DNA from: Notamacropus eugenii
Lineage: Eukaryota > Chordata > Mammalia > Diprotodontia > Macropodidae
Length of the DNA: 64,000 nucleotides
Direction: 5' to 3'
Assembly (NCBI RefSeq): GCF_028372415.1
Contig: NC_092872.1
Location: 393,164,853-393,228,852 of the forward strand
A program made the translations under genes and the position numbers. The stretch's first letter is position 1. The number at the start of each line of letters is the position of its first letter. The notes beneath the pieces were generated by a model. It was not told where the DNA came from, made no database searches, and saw only the letters and a program-made list of their open reading frames with translations. Below, in pieces: positions 1 through 11,599 of this stretch.

Positions 1-165
1 CCTTCTAGGTCCTTGGGTGCAGCCTTTTGACTGAGTCCAAGTTTTACAGAACAAATCCTTTTATTAAGGGGATTTGTTCTGTGAAGTTTGGCTTCAAAGA
101 GCCATACTTGAGAACCTAGAGGTCCACATGTGGCCTCCAGGTTGCAGCTTTTCCACCCTGGAGCA
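1..165. mobile_element. Truncated hAT/Charlie-like non-autonomous DNA transposon
   Basis: The arms ACAGAACAAATCC and GGATTTGTTCTGT form an inverted pair around a short AT loop near 48-80. The outer parts (CTAGGTCCTTGGGTG near the start, ACTTGAGAACCTAGAGG near 105-122) are also inverted. The right end runs to TTTTCCACCCTGG, which resembles the terminal sequence of opossum Charlie-type hAT elements. The left end lies outside the window. The element is palindromic and has no transposase, so strand is not assigned. The family name is from memory of consensus sequences. Confidence 0.6.
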
Positions 166-871
166 GAATAAAACTGTTTCCTTCTTTTAGGCACATAATA
201 TCATAGAATATGGATCCAGGATAATCTTTATGGTTTCTCTGCTTCAGTTCCTATATTTTATCCATGAGAAAATGAAGAAACTAGGGAAAGACCTTATTTG
301 ACAAAATTTACTGGGACAATAGGAAAGTAGTTCAAAAGAAATTAGGTTTAGAGGTTTAGACATCTTAAAACATATAAGAAAATAAGTTTCAAATGGAGAA
401 GCAAATTTAACAAACATATCACATTATTAAAGGCAACAACATTAGCGCAGAAGAGATAGATAAACCTAGAAAAGATTAGGATGTACTAGAATATTATAAC
501 CAAAAAGGGCTAGAAGAAATCACAAAAGACAAACTAGATTATTTCCCCTATGTCAAATCTAAAGAATTTTTGCGCACAGAAAATCAGTGTAACTAAAATA
601 ACAAGAAGAAAATGTTACTTAAGAAAACAATTCACATCACTTGTATGTGATAAATGTATCTAAATCTGTAGAGTCTGGTTTCTATGCTGAACTGGTTAGA
701 AGGCAGGTAGTACAGTCAGTCATAATTACTCACTCCCACCCCATTTCTGAGTCTGGCTACTGCTCCCCTGGGTTGTGGCTTTCTTCCCAGTCACTCCCTT
801 GGCATCTACCCCTCCTTTATGATAGTGGTCTTCTTCTCAAATCAGGCTCATGAAAATGTGGGGGAAATGTC
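166..871. other. Unassigned stretch
   Basis: About 260-360 has weak resemblance to a degraded reverse-oriented CORE-SINE (a 'gagaaaatgaagaaac'-like core). About 370-640 is A-rich and could be old LINE sequence, but I could not place it. I see no credible gene. Confidence 0.4.
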
Positions 872-1192
872 AAAAGCTCTATTTCAATGTGACTCTTCTA
901 GTTGCTACCCCAGTCAATGATTGTGGGACATGGGAGATACTGGCACAGGACAGCTCAGCATGACATTCCCACATCAGAAAAGGTCTGTGCTCTATGAGCA
1001 AAGCAGAATTGAAACAGCACAAAGGAAACAAACCACCTCAAATATTCACACAGGCTATCTGTGCCCAATCTGTGGTAGAACATTCCAAGCTCATATGGGT
1101 CTCATCAGCCACAGTCATACCTATCAAAACTTCACTTTATCATGGTGATGTTATTTTGGTCCTCTTTGAGAACGAAGGACAATAACCAACCC
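872..1192 (+). mobile_element. RTE-like LINE, 3' end with C2H2-finger tail
   Basis: One frame reads YLCPICGRTFQAHMGLISHS, a C-x2-C...H finger-like motif found at the C terminus of some LINE ORF2 proteins. The last segment, TTTTGGTCCTCTTTGAGAAC followed by GAAGGACAATAACC, also occurs in reverse complement at the 3' end of the LINE at 60810-61740, so both belong to one family. Only the extreme 3' end remains. RTE is my best clade assignment; another non-L1, non-L2 clade is possible. Confidence 0.55.
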
Positions 1193-1315
1193 CAATCGCT
1201 GCTGTTCATTGCCTAGTGGTATAAATGAATAAATGTACGATTCAGTGAATTGGTTAATTAATTTAAAAAGTGTTCCTCAATTGTTTACTGCATGTTAATC
1301 ATTGTGTTAAGTGGT

Positions 1316-1836
1316 ATATGAATGTAATGGAAAACTATTATTCTACAAGAAATGATGAGCAGGCAGATTTCAGAAAAACCTGAAAAGATTTACATGAGCT
1401 GATGCTGAGTGAGGTGAACAGAACCAGGAGAGCATTGCACACAGTAAAAACAACATTGTATGATGATCAGCTGTAATGGACTCAGCTCTTCTCAGCAATA
1501 AATAAATGATCCAAGACAATTCAAAAAGACTCATGATTGAAAATGCTATCCACATTGAGAAAAAGAACTATGGAATTTGAATGCAGATCAAGGTATACTA
1601 TTTTCACTTTCTTTTTGTTTCTTCTTTCTTATGATTTTCCCCTTTTGTCTTATTCTTCTTTCACAACATGACTAATGTGGAAATATGTTGAATATGATTG
1701 TACATGTATAATCTTTATCAGATGGCTTGCCATCTTGGGGAGGAGAAGGAGGGGAGGAAAATTTAGGATTCAAAATCTTATAAAAGTGTATGTTGAAAAA
1801 TCTCTTTACATGAAATTTGGAAAAGTAAAATACTAT
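1316..1836 (+). mobile_element. L1 LINE 3' end (marsupial type)
   Basis: The segment starts near GAATGTAATGGAAAACTATT and AAATGATGAGCAGG, which parallels the 'caatggaatactat' stretch at the end of placental L1. It passes through a pyrimidine-rich stretch and a G-rich GGGGAGGAGAAGGAGGGG block. It ends in GTATGTTGAAAAATCTC and an A-rich AAAAGTAAAATAC tail. This is the usual layout of a marsupial L1 3'UTR. It is 5'-truncated. Confidence 0.65.
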
Positions 1837-1867
1837 TAAGTGTGTAAGGGGAATTCTTCACCTTCAT

Positions 1868-2215
1868 CTAGACTTGCTGAATTCTCTTTATTCTGGGATG
1901 TTCTCACATATCTGTCAGCCTAATCTTGTCAATCATCCAAGGTCCAATTCAAATGCCACCTTCACCATGATCCTCCCAGAAGGAACAGGTTTCTCTATCC
2001 TGTAAATTTTTACAGCATTTTGACAGGACCACTCATAAAATCCAATACTCAATATTGTCTTAAATTTGTGAATATCTTACTGCCAACAGACTATAAGATC
2101 CCGGAAAGCAGAAACTATGTTTTATTTATCTCACCTTATGCCCTCAGCACTTAGTACAATGACTTGCACAAAGTAGGTATTCAATGGATGTATGTTGGAT
2201 TTAATTGAATTATTT
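1868..2215 (+). mobile_element. L2 LINE 3' end
   Basis: The order of motifs is that of the L2 3' end: CAAATGCCACCTTCACC, then CTATAAGATCCCGGAAAGC, then CAGCACTTAGTACAATG and GTAGGTATTCAATGGATG. The copy is strongly diverged and 5'-truncated. Confidence 0.75.
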
Positions 2216-3640
2216 TAAGTGACCAATTTTAGAGGACACATGGGAATTTCACATTCTTTGACTCTGCAATCTTCCAGTGATCATTTTACTTTTTTAGTGA
2301 GATGCAATTTCCATCCAGACACAAACACAGAAATCAGCCTCATATTTTAAGGTCTGTGATAGAACTTGACACAGCATGGACTATTATAGGAAAACAACTC
2401 AACAATGCTCTTAAGCAGTTCTTTTCAGCCTCTAAATACTCCTTTTAAAAGTACTAATTACTTAGTGGGCTGAAATGGGAAATAAAATTAAGCAGAAAGA
2501 AAAGTGGATTAAGTAAGATGTAGACTGGGAAAAATCAAACAACTGCTCATTTGCAGGTCAATAGTTAAAGTAAAGAGATGAAAAACCTCTTCTTCCAAAG
2601 CATTTTCTACAAAGATATTGCACTTAAATACAAAATACCACATTATATATCCTGGGGGTTTAACCATCTTCCATTTGTACAGAAAGGCAACTGATCTTGA
2701 GAATTCCCTCACCATGTACCAACCAGAGAAACGTCAACAAAATGCTACATTACATCATTGGGAACAGTGCAGTAAAATAACCAGAGCAGCATAAAAAGCT
2801 GCAGAATATAAAATCTATCCCTTCCTCAATTTCCTTGGAATCATCTTCACTACCTTAAAAAGCTCTTATATTACAAGCTATTTTCTGTCTTATAGAGGTT
2901 TTTTTTTTTGGTCAACTGAAGGACAGGTGAGAAGTAGAGGAAGTTCATGGTCAATTAATGTGAATTAAATATAAATTTATGATATGCTTTTCATTAGAGT
3001 TTCATAAACATCAATATTTCCTTCAGACTGAACTGAACAACAAAATACAACTAAGGTGGGTCTTAGGATCATATTCTAAGAGAAATTTACTCTAAAGCAA
3101 CTCAAACATGTAGGTCAAAATAGATATACTCCTTAATTCCATTGTTGCTTACTTTGGGGTTAATCTCCATAGCTGTGAATAAAGGGGAGATGTAAATTCA
3201 TGCCCTCCATTCATGAGGTGTTATTTACAAACATGATTACGATTACTAGTTTTTCATCAATGATTTCACTGTGTACATATAGGTGGCTTGTGATACAAAC
3301 TGTAAGTATGGACTTAACCCTCTGATCTCATGCAGCACTTTGCTTAAATGTCTTTATACATTAACATGTAGTATTTGTACTATAGTTATCAGTCTTTGTG
3401 CAGCAATTCTACTACTAAACTGGACCCATTTGTAAGGGAGAACAGAAATATCAACAAAAATAACAACCATAACATCCCTATGCCAAATACTCATACTCTC
3501 CAATTCAAAAGGAAGGAAATAATCTAAAATATATAAAATATCAAAGAATATACAAGGGAATGACTTGTCTCTGAAATGTTTTTATTTATTTGAACCATGT
3601 TGAAAAAGGTTAAAAGAATGTGTTGATTATCATGAGAATG
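2216..3640. other. Unassigned AT-rich stretch
   Basis: I recognise no repeat family, coding region or RNA gene here. A short T run lies near 2900. The minus-strand open frame of 68 codons at 2509-2715 has no recognisable domain and is treated as chance. Confidence 0.5.
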
Positions 3641-3644
3641 AAAT

Positions 3645-3880
3645 TACAATAGCATGTGATGTATATTCAACTTTTTAAGATTTGCAAAGCACTTTGTATT
3701 TTATCTCATTTGATTTTCACACTGAGTTAATTTCTAACACTCCCATTTTATAGATGAAGAAGCTGACACTGAGAGAGATTAAATGATCTACCTATAGTTT
3801 TACAGCTAATAATTATCTGTCACAGAATAAAAATTCAGGTTTTACTTACTCCAAGTGCAGTACTTCAAAGTGTGGTCAAT
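3645..3880 (-). mobile_element. MIR/MON1-type CORE-SINE
   Basis: In reverse orientation it shows TTTGCAAAGCACTTTGTATT, TATAGATGAAGAAGCTGAC and a decayed 'tcacacagctagt' core, the signature of CORE-SINEs. The tRNA-derived head is poorly kept. Confidence 0.7.
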
Positions 3881-3938
3881 AAAAAGTATTCTGTCTGGAG
3901 CTTGTAGGAAAGGGGAAGCAACCTTTTGTTCTTTCCTT

Positions 3939-4032
3939 TGACTTCTTGAAAACCACTTTTGCTCCCAGCCAGAGCAGGGCTCCTCTGAAGCTCTTGAGTC
4001 ATTGCTGAATGGTGCTCTCCTAATTAAGGCTG
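3939..4032 (+). repeat. Unclassified dispersed repeat, copy 1
   Basis: About 94 bp from GACTTCTTGAAAACCAC to CTAATTAAGGCT is repeated in direct orientation at 4786-4877. By eye the two copies are roughly 80% identical (shared CTGAATGGTGCT and AATTAAGG). The flanks do not obviously match. I cannot name the family. Confidence 0.6.
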
Positions 4033-4184
4033 GGTAGGTAACTAGAACATTTCAAGTACTGTCCCAACACAAAGGTGAGTTAAAAACCAGATTCTTCTTC
4101 TTTTAAAAACTGGGAGAGTCATATCCTCCCCCTGTTTCCCTCCTCTAAATCCTATGATCCTATGTTTTACCTATTTTTTTTAAA

Positions 4185-4252
4185 TCTCATCAAGAGTCTA
4201 ACAGTGTTCTGCACAGGGTAGGTGCTGGATGAATATCTGTTACATTGACTGG
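4185..4252 (+). mobile_element. L2 LINE extreme 3' end (fragment)
   Basis: GTTCTGCACAGGGTAGGTGC followed by TGGATGAATATCTGTTAC matches the tail of L2 ('cacatagtaggtgctcaataaat'). It is too short for a firm call. Confidence 0.5.
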
Positions 4253-4424
4253 AAAAGAAGATCAGTTGGACATGGAGAAGGAAACATTTTCACACTGATA
4301 AAACCAGAGAGCCTTTATTTAAGGTTTTTATTTTTTAATCCCCAAGGATAGTCAACAATTCCTCCAGGACAGATAATAAATATGGCCAGGAAGTTTAGGT
4401 GCAATTAAATGAAATCAGGTCTTC

Positions 4425-4560
4425 ACTTACGATGAATGAATGAACAGTGCTTGGTATGTGCAAAGTTCTTTGCGAAATGATGAGAATACATGAAAAGGTA
4501 AGACATTCTACTTTCAAGATTGTATTCTAACAAGGGAGAGAACGTACATAAGAAAGATCT
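4425..4560 (-). mobile_element. L2-type 3' end (fragment)
   Basis: Reverse-oriented tail: GAATGAATGAACAGTGCTTG, then GTGCAAAGTTCTTTGC, then ATTGTATTCTAACAAGGG. This is the order seen when an L2 3' end is read from the other strand. Confidence 0.55.
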
Positions 4561-4785
4561 ATTTTTCCTTAAGGCACAGGAATAAAGCAGATGATAATTC
4601 ATCATCTTTAATGTCATTCATACTAATAAAACCATATCTACAACTGATGGTGAACCACTTGAAAGTGCCATGGGCTGTGTCAGAAAGAATTTTTTTTCTG
4701 GATCTTCAGTTGCTGTGACTACCCTCATGAGTTCTCTATTTCACTAGTTACCCTTGGTGGATAACTCAGGATCCTTTTACTCCTC

Positions 4786-4877
4786 GACTTCTTGAATACA
4801 CTTTTTGCTTCCAGCTAGAGCAGAGTTCCTCTGGAGCACTTGAGTTATTACTGAATGGTGCTTTTATAATTAAGGTT
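4786..4877 (+). repeat. Unclassified dispersed repeat, copy 2
   Basis: Second, more diverged copy of the unit at 3939-4032, starting GACTTCTTGAATACAC and ending near ATAATTAAGGTT. It could be part of an uncharacterised interspersed element or an old local duplication. Confidence 0.6.
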
Positions 4878-5019
4878 ATTATAGATTCTATTGACCACTT
4901 TCAATCTCTTGGATCCTTGCATTATTACTCCAATTGCCCTTTTTATGCAGCCTCCCAGACTGACTATGTACTCAACAACCACTCAAAATGAGGATCAAAG
5001 CTATCTTGCAGACAAGAAA

Positions 5020-5190
5020 GCACACTGAGTTTTTGAATCAGAGAACCTGGATTCAGAAACTAGTTCAGGTACCATGCAACATTAGATGTCAGTTAACCTA
5101 ACCAAGACTCACATTTTTCTTCTATAAAATAATGAACTATATTAGACAACCTGTGTATTTCCTTCCACCATTAAATCTATGATCTACATA
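5020..5190 (+). mobile_element. MIR-related SINE
   Basis: Sense-oriented remnants: GAATCAGAGAACCTGGATTC (box B region), a decayed 'acttaacc' middle, and a tail ACCATTAAATCTATGATC. This is an old, diverged copy. Confidence 0.55.
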
Positions 5191-5624
5191 AAAATCATTC
5201 TTTTGTAAAGAAATTGCATGCCTAACACATATAAAACACTGTGTTGGTAAGAAGGGAGGTAGAGGGAAATAACTTACTGAATGTCTAATCTTGGCAAAGA
5301 GAGACCTAAACTGACATTCTAGCAGTTATTGCTCAAAAACAGATTTTTCTCTTCAATTTGAAATGTGCTGACCACACAGTGTTCTTCTGAAGCCTTCAAT
5401 TTCATCATTCTTTTCAGATCTTGAGATTTTATTTTTAACCTTGTTCCTCAGTTTCAAAATAAGTGTTTGCTTCAGTCAGCATTAGCAATGTCTGATGTGT
5501 TGATTTCAGAACAGTGAATAAATAGAAACTTAAGACTTTCATTTCCCCAAATATCAGTTGTTTTTGCTATACCTGGAGGATCACACTTCTTTCTGCACTT
5601 CACCTTTCAATTATAAGCTTAGAA

Positions 5625-5840
5625 TCTAATATTCTGGAGCTTGAAAGGAATTTGAATATACCATTTTGCCTAGTCTCATTCCTTTTAGACGAAGAAATGT
5701 CTAAATCAAACAGAGAATGTATATGTTTAGTTCCATCTTGAAATTTTCCAGGAATAGGATGTTTCCTTAATTTCAATTAATAGCCCATTCTAGGGTTTCC
5801 TCAACCATTTATTTTATTGCTTCTTTGTCTAAGTTACTAA
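5625..5840 (-). mobile_element. L3/CR1-like LINE fragment (tentative)
   Basis: Antisense text such as ATTCTGGAGCTTGAAAGGAA, CTAGTCTCATTCCTTTTAGA and TAGCCCATTCTAGGGTTT resembles the reverse complement of an L3/CR1 3' region. It is badly decayed. Confidence 0.4.
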
Positions 5841-6929
5841 TGGAAGATTATTACTAGGTTACTACTATCTCTGATTTGGGTTTTTTTATCTGCTAAGTAG
5901 AAAACAAAATTCAAAAATTCCAAGTTTATGATATTTAGAGAGAATTTCTAAGGAGAATGGTGAAAGAATAACAATGGGGCAAAAGGAGAAGAGAGGGAAG
6001 GAAGAATCTTATTGCATTCATTCCTTCTTTAAGATCCAGTTTCTATCCTAGACACAATAGGGTAGCCAGGAATATAAAGTTTGGAGCTAATTTCTAATCA
6101 CTGAAAGACCATCTATGTAGTTTTATTTCAAAACTATAGAATTTCTGATTTTCTATAAGATATGTCAAGAAGAAAATAAGACTTGAAATTTTATAATTCT
6201 AAGAATGGAATGTGGGCAGAGAAGGAAAATAACTGTGGACTTTATCACAAAGTCCATAATAATGAAGCTGCGATTGAATTTTGAATGTTGATAACAAAAA
6301 TTAGAATGTTGGGAAAGCAAAAATTTAAATGGAGAAAACCAGTATAAACATATATTTATGCTTCAAATAGACTTCTTAAGGTTTTCCTGTCACTGTGATT
6401 TGACATTACTCTGAAGCATTAATAAGAAATAGCAAACATACTGGTAATGCTTTAAAAGTGTGGTCTAATTCACTATATTTGCATATTAAATTTTTCCATT
6501 TCCATTCACTTCTCTGCTAATGATGCAGTGGAAAGTTACCATTCAAGAAAAGCTGCAATATATTTAAATAACTTATAATCATCTAAAGCAGTTACCTAAT
6601 TTTCATTCATAGCTTAGATGAAAGAAACATTACAAAACTTTAAATTGCAATAATTTTAGTCAAATTCAACTGAATATTTTCATATATAAAAATTTCTACT
6701 TTGCAGTTGACTTTTTAAAAAGTTATCAAAGCACATGTCAACTTTTTACTTTTTAACTGCTAATATCATAATAATTTCACAATTTGTAACAACTGTCCTA
6801 ATACTATAACTAGTACATGTGTGTGTGCATGTGTGACACCATGGGGTAGCTGTTTTACAGATAAGGAAACAGGATCAGAGGTTTTATGTGATTTACCTTA
6901 GAATATAAACAAATCATATTAGAAAAATT
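5841..6929. other. Unassigned AT-rich stretch
   Basis: No gene or clear repeat. A tiny CORE-SINE scrap (TTTTACAGATAAGGAAACAG) lies near 6853, and a short GTGTGTG run near 6821. Confidence 0.45.
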
Positions 6930-7135
6930 TTGTTTCACTTCAGAGGGTGGAACTAAGAGTGAAGGGTGAAAGTTTCCAAGATGTAGATTTCAGTTTGATA
7001 CAAAGAAAAGCAAAACAAAACAAAAACCTTTCTAACTATATGATCTATCCAAAAACGGAATAGCCTACCCCAGGAGGGAGTAGATTCACCAACATTGATG
7101 GTCTTCCAGCAGAGATTGGATAACCATTTTAGGAA
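6930..7135 (+). mobile_element. L3/CR1 LINE 3' region, first segment
   Basis: CTATGATCTATCCAAAAACG, GAGGGAGTAGATTCACCAAC and GGTCTTCCAGCAGAGATTGG follow the L3/CR1 3' region ('...aggtcttcaagcaaaggctggatgacc'). The element continues at 7521-7605 after an inserted SINE. Confidence 0.7.
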
Positions 7136-7149
7136 GGGAAGGAAAGGCA

Positions 7150-7503
<354 letters not shown>

Positions 7504-7520
7504 ATCAGAACTATTTTACA

Positions 7521-7605
7521 GCAGATTACTGTCTTAATATACACTGGGCTAGATGACTTCTGAGGGCCTCTCCAACTCTGGTATTCTGTGACTCTGGGCA
7601 TTTCC
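7521..7605 (+). mobile_element. L3/CR1 LINE 3' end, second segment
   Basis: GGGCTAGATGACTTCTGAGG, CCTCTCCAACTCTGG and TATTCTGTGACTCTG are the L3/CR1 tail ('tggatggcctctgaggtcccttccaactctgagattctgtg'). It resumes the element interrupted at about 7135. Confidence 0.7.
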
Positions 7606-8285
7606 AAGTTACAGAGCCAAGATTCACATCCAGATCTTTAACTCTTCATCAATACTATTTCTATTTCACCGTCTTGTATTTCAGATAAGCATTTTTGTAT
7701 CACTGAAAACTCTTTTGCATCATTGAATTGTTAATAATGGCCATGTTGAAACAGCTTGCATTTGCAATTGGCAGAAAAAACTAACTTTAAAAAATGTTTA
7801 GGCAGAAATAAAAAGATAAACCACAAAAAGTTTTATTCATAGAAAGAAGTTTGTTTTTTTTTTTCCTATGTACTGTTAAGTTCATTGCAAACAGTTAATC
7901 CACTTAAAGTAGTTCAAATTTAAGAGCTTGTAGTCACTTGTGGCAAAAATTAGTTTTTTATCACTCTATATCCCTTTTTCAAGTACTCTCTTTAAATCTA
8001 TGGTGTTTTCACAGTGCCCTATGGCTTCCCACAGTAGTGTCCACTCACATTTTCTTCCTTCTTAGACAATGTCATTGCACCTACATACATACTGCTGAAT
8101 GAAGAAGGAAATAATCATGAAACTGTGCTCACTGGGTACACTACCAGTTTATGTTACATAATCTGACTCCTCACTACAGTAAAGCATCATTTTACACATC
8201 CTTAACTAATTCACTATTTCACAAAATTTTCATATTTCACTAAAACCACAGTAGTTTTTATAGTTTATTCAGCCTTCTTTAAGCC
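7606..8285. other. Unassigned stretch
   Basis: A probable reverse CORE-SINE scrap sits at about 7600-7660. The rest, including a T run near 7855, has no recognisable gene or repeat. Confidence 0.45.
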
Positions 8286-9985
8286 TTCCACAGCTCCCTC
8301 TCCTTTCATCATCTCAGCTGAGAACTTTGCCTAAGAAGTGGCCCTTCCTCTAATCAAAGTAGGCTTCTCTTCATGCACATCTATAAAAGATTACACCCTC
8401 AACATCCCCATTCTCTCACATCTCAAATTTCTCCTATCTATTATTTGCTTCTTATCTGCCTACAGAAATATCTATGTTTCTCTACAATCAAAAAAACCCC
8501 TTTTTTATCCCTTGTTTCTGATAGCTATCATCCTGTATTGCACGTACATTGTAAGGCTAATCTCCTAGAGAAGACCATCTATAATTGGTGCTTCCACTTT
8601 CTTTTCTCCACTTTCTTCTTAACTTTCTATAGCCTAACTTCCAAGTGACCATTCAACTGAAACCATTTTCCCCAAAGTTACCAGTGACATCTTAATTACC
8701 AACTTTTTATCAATTCTCATTTTTTAACCCCTCTGCACCATTTAACATTGTTTATCATGTTCTCCTCAATACTCTCTTCTCTATAGATTTTAGTGGCACT
8801 GAACACTCCTGGTTTTCTTCTCACGTGTTTGACCACTCTTCTGTCTCTTTCCCTGGATCATGACCAGGTCTCCAACCTGGGCTCTCATGTCTTCTCTCCC
8901 TGTACTATTTCCCTTGTTTATCTCATTAGTTCCTGTGGATTGAATAATCATATCTTTAGAGATGATTCTCAGATCTATATGTCCAACCCTAACCTCACTC
9001 CCGACTTTCAGTGTCACATCTCTAACTGCCTGCAGGATACCTCAAGCTGGATGTGTTATAGATATCTCAAACTCAATAGGCTCAAAGCTGGAATCATTAT
9101 CTCCCCACCATAATCTTTCTCTCTTCCAGCATCCCTATTACTGCCCAAGGCATGACCATCTTCCCAGTAGTCTAGATCCACAAGCTAGTTGTTATCTTAG
9201 ACATCACTGTCACTGTCCTTCCCCATATTCGATCCATTCAAGTCTCTTTGTTGTTGTCGTTGTTATTACTTCTGTAATGTCTTTCTTATAAGCCCCCTTC
9301 TTTCCTCTGACATTCCTAATAACCTATTGCAAGCCCTCATCACCTCACATTTATTTAGACTATGCAATGGCCTTCTGGTTGATCTTCCTCATTCACTCCA
9401 ACCTATTCTCCATTCAACTGTCAAATTTATCATGCCAAAGGTAAGGTCTGACTATGTTAGATCCTCTACTCAATAAACACCAGCAATTCTCTATAAACTC
9501 CAAGGTCAAATATAAAATAATCTTTCTGTTCTTCAAAACCCTTCCTAATCTGGCCTCATCTTACATTTGCAGTCTTTGTATACTCTACTTCCTTCCATAT
9601 CCTCTGATATCCAAAGCCACTGGTCTCCTTGCCACTCCTCAAACAAGATATTCTACCTCTCCACTCTGGGCATTTTCACTAGCTGTTCCACATGCCTTAG
9701 AATTTTCTCCCTTCTCATCACTACCTCCTGACTTCTCTAGTTTTTCTTAAGTCTACACTTCTATCTGCAAGAAGCCTTTCCCTATTCTCCTTAATCTTAG
9801 TGACTTCCCTTTGAGATTATCTCCATTTGTTCCAGTACACATATTGTTTGTACATTGCTGACTGCATGTTCTTTCCTATAACCTTGTATTTTGTTTTGTT
9901 TGGAAGTTTTGATCTTCCTCTGTATACCCAAAGTTTAGCACAATGCTTGACCATAGTAGGTGTGTATTGTTTACTGACTTAGCAT
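8286..9985 (+). mobile_element. L2 LINE, long 3' portion including ORF2 remnants
   Basis: Pyrimidine-rich sense strand with the L2 order of motifs: CACCATTTAACATTG, CCAGGTCTCCAACCTGGGCT, GATCTATATGTCCAACCC, TGCCTGCAGGATACCTC, CTATGCAATGGCCTTCTGGT, ATTTATCATGCCAAAGG, CTTCCTAATCTGGCCTC, CCTTGCCACTCCTCAAAC, ACAATGCTTGACCATAGTAG. Several overlapping open frames of 75-109 codons (for example 8793-9113 and 9454-9750) are decayed ORF2 or 3'UTR sequence, not host genes. About 1.7 kb is retained. Confidence 0.85.
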
Positions 9986-10389
9986 TATATATTGTCATCA
10001 ATTACTAGGTGATTATCTAAAATATATGATGTCAATTCATGTTAAGAAACTAAAGTTTTACTGTTTTTCTATAACATTTGCATTTGAATAGAGGCCTTTA
10101 CTGTCAACAGTAAAGGCATAACTAATGGAGGAATTTCAGGCACTGTAGTAGATTAAAATTATTACTGGGACATTCTTGGTTTTCTCAGTTCACACCACAC
10201 TTGAGTCTACCACACATATTACACTCCCTACGACAAGGCCAACTATGATCTTGAATACAGAATGAAAAGAATGTATTTGTATTCTATCCCTGACAACTGT
10301 ATTCTGGAACCTAGGATAAGAAACTAGCTTTTACATTCATTATATAGTGAAAAACAACAGATACAGAAGAAAAAACACCAGACTGAGAG
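9986..10389. other. Unassigned stretch with a short perfect hairpin
   Basis: No gene seen. GCCTTTACTGT at 10094-10104 and ACAGTAAAGGC at 10107-10117 form a perfect 11-bp inverted repeat with a 2-nt loop. Confidence 0.6.
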
Positions 10390-10512
10390 CTAGGATCCCA
10401 ATATGAAACAAGCTCTCTAGGACAAGGACTATTTCATTTTCATATACTTAGTACCTACACAGCTCTTGGTGCACAGGGAGTGCTTAATCAATATTTATTG
10501 AATTGAATTGAC
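10390..10512 (+). mobile_element. L2 LINE 3' end
   Basis: Contains CTAGGACAAGGACTATTTC, then CTTAGTACCTACACAGCTC, then GTGCTTAATCAATATTTATT and a GAATTGAATTG tail. This is a typical L2 terminus. Confidence 0.7.
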
Positions 10513-10569
10513 ATAGGTTGCAACTTCAGGTTTGCCACTTCCCAGCTAAGTTCAACTAGCCTCTCTTAA

Positions 10570-10835
10570 GAGGACAATATTCAAGGGAAAGAATTAGATT
10601 TGGAATCAGAGGACCTTGGTTCATTCTTATATCAGTTATTACCTATGTACCCCTGAATAAGTCACTTCATCTTCCAGAGCCTCAGGTTCCTCAAGTATAA
10701 CAGAGGGAGATGAAGAATTGTGTGCCCTTCCAGGTCCCATATAACCTTTAACCTTTCTTGGCCAGTTTCCTTATGTATAAAATCACAAGGTTTGATTAGA
10801 CAGTCTCTCAATCCTTTTCCAACTATATGTGTGTA
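10570..10835 (+). mobile_element. MIR-related SINE(s)
   Basis: AGATTTGGAATCAGAGGACC, AAGTCACTTCATCTTCCAG and a 'ccttccaggtcccatataacc' type tail mark one sense SINE. A second tail (CAGTTTCCTTATGTATAAAA, GATTAGACAGTCTC) follows at about 10760-10830 and may be another copy. Confidence 0.65.
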
Positions 10836-10840
10836 TGCAC

Positions 10841-10866
10841 GTGTGTGTGTGTGTGTGTGTGTGTGT
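10841..10866. repeat. (GT)n microsatellite
   Basis: Thirteen GT units, preceded by a less regular ATGTGTGTATGCAC stretch. Confidence 0.95.
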
Positions 10867-11599
10867 TCAACTTCCTTATGTGGATAAGGAGGGGGTTAGA
10901 TTTTATATTATCTAGCAATCTTTTTTAGTTCAAACACTCTTCAGAGACAGGTAAGTTTTTTGCACAATGAGGATTTAACAGATGTAAATCTATTTTGAAA
11001 AAACAAGTAAAGAAAGAAAAAAACACTTTTTTTAAACTCAAGCTTCATGAGAAAGAATTTAGACAATGGTACCAAAATCACGGTGACAAGAAAAGAACAA
11101 AAGTGAAACTTTGGACAAAATTGCAAAATGCTAAGCAGCAAACTGATTAGATGATAATTCAAAGCAGTCATAATTTACTTGTTCTTCAAGACAGCTCCCA
11201 GCACAGTCAAACACAAAAGACTAGTATAAAAGGTCAGCAAGTATAAAGTAGAAGACAAGAGCTAAATTGAAGGGATAAAACGATTGCTTCTATATCAGAA
11301 GATTTTTTTTAAGCCTGAACGGTAAGGAGGAGAGGAAAGAGGTGTACTGAATGTCACAGAGTTGGCTTACTTTTCTAGCGCCCTTGAATGGCACAACCTA
11401 GAATAATGAATTAAGATGGATGTATAATATGACATTAATTGACCAAGCATAAAAAGAGGGCAAATCACAGGGAACTAAGAATTGAGGAACATAAGTAAGA
11501 AAAGGTTATTTTTTATGTTTTTAAAATATTGGCATCTTTTATTGTTATATCAGCTTTATTTTCAAACAGATACTGTTCCTCTCTCCTGCTCAGGGACTA
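10867..11599. other. Unassigned stretch
   Basis: No recognisable repeat or gene. The 76-codon minus-strand frame at 10941-11171 lacks any known domain and is treated as chance. Confidence 0.45.

Noticed and set aside
921-1148. Zinc-finger host gene exon
   Set aside because: A single finger-like motif is followed directly by a LINE 3' end that recurs at 60.8 kb, so it belongs to the LINE.
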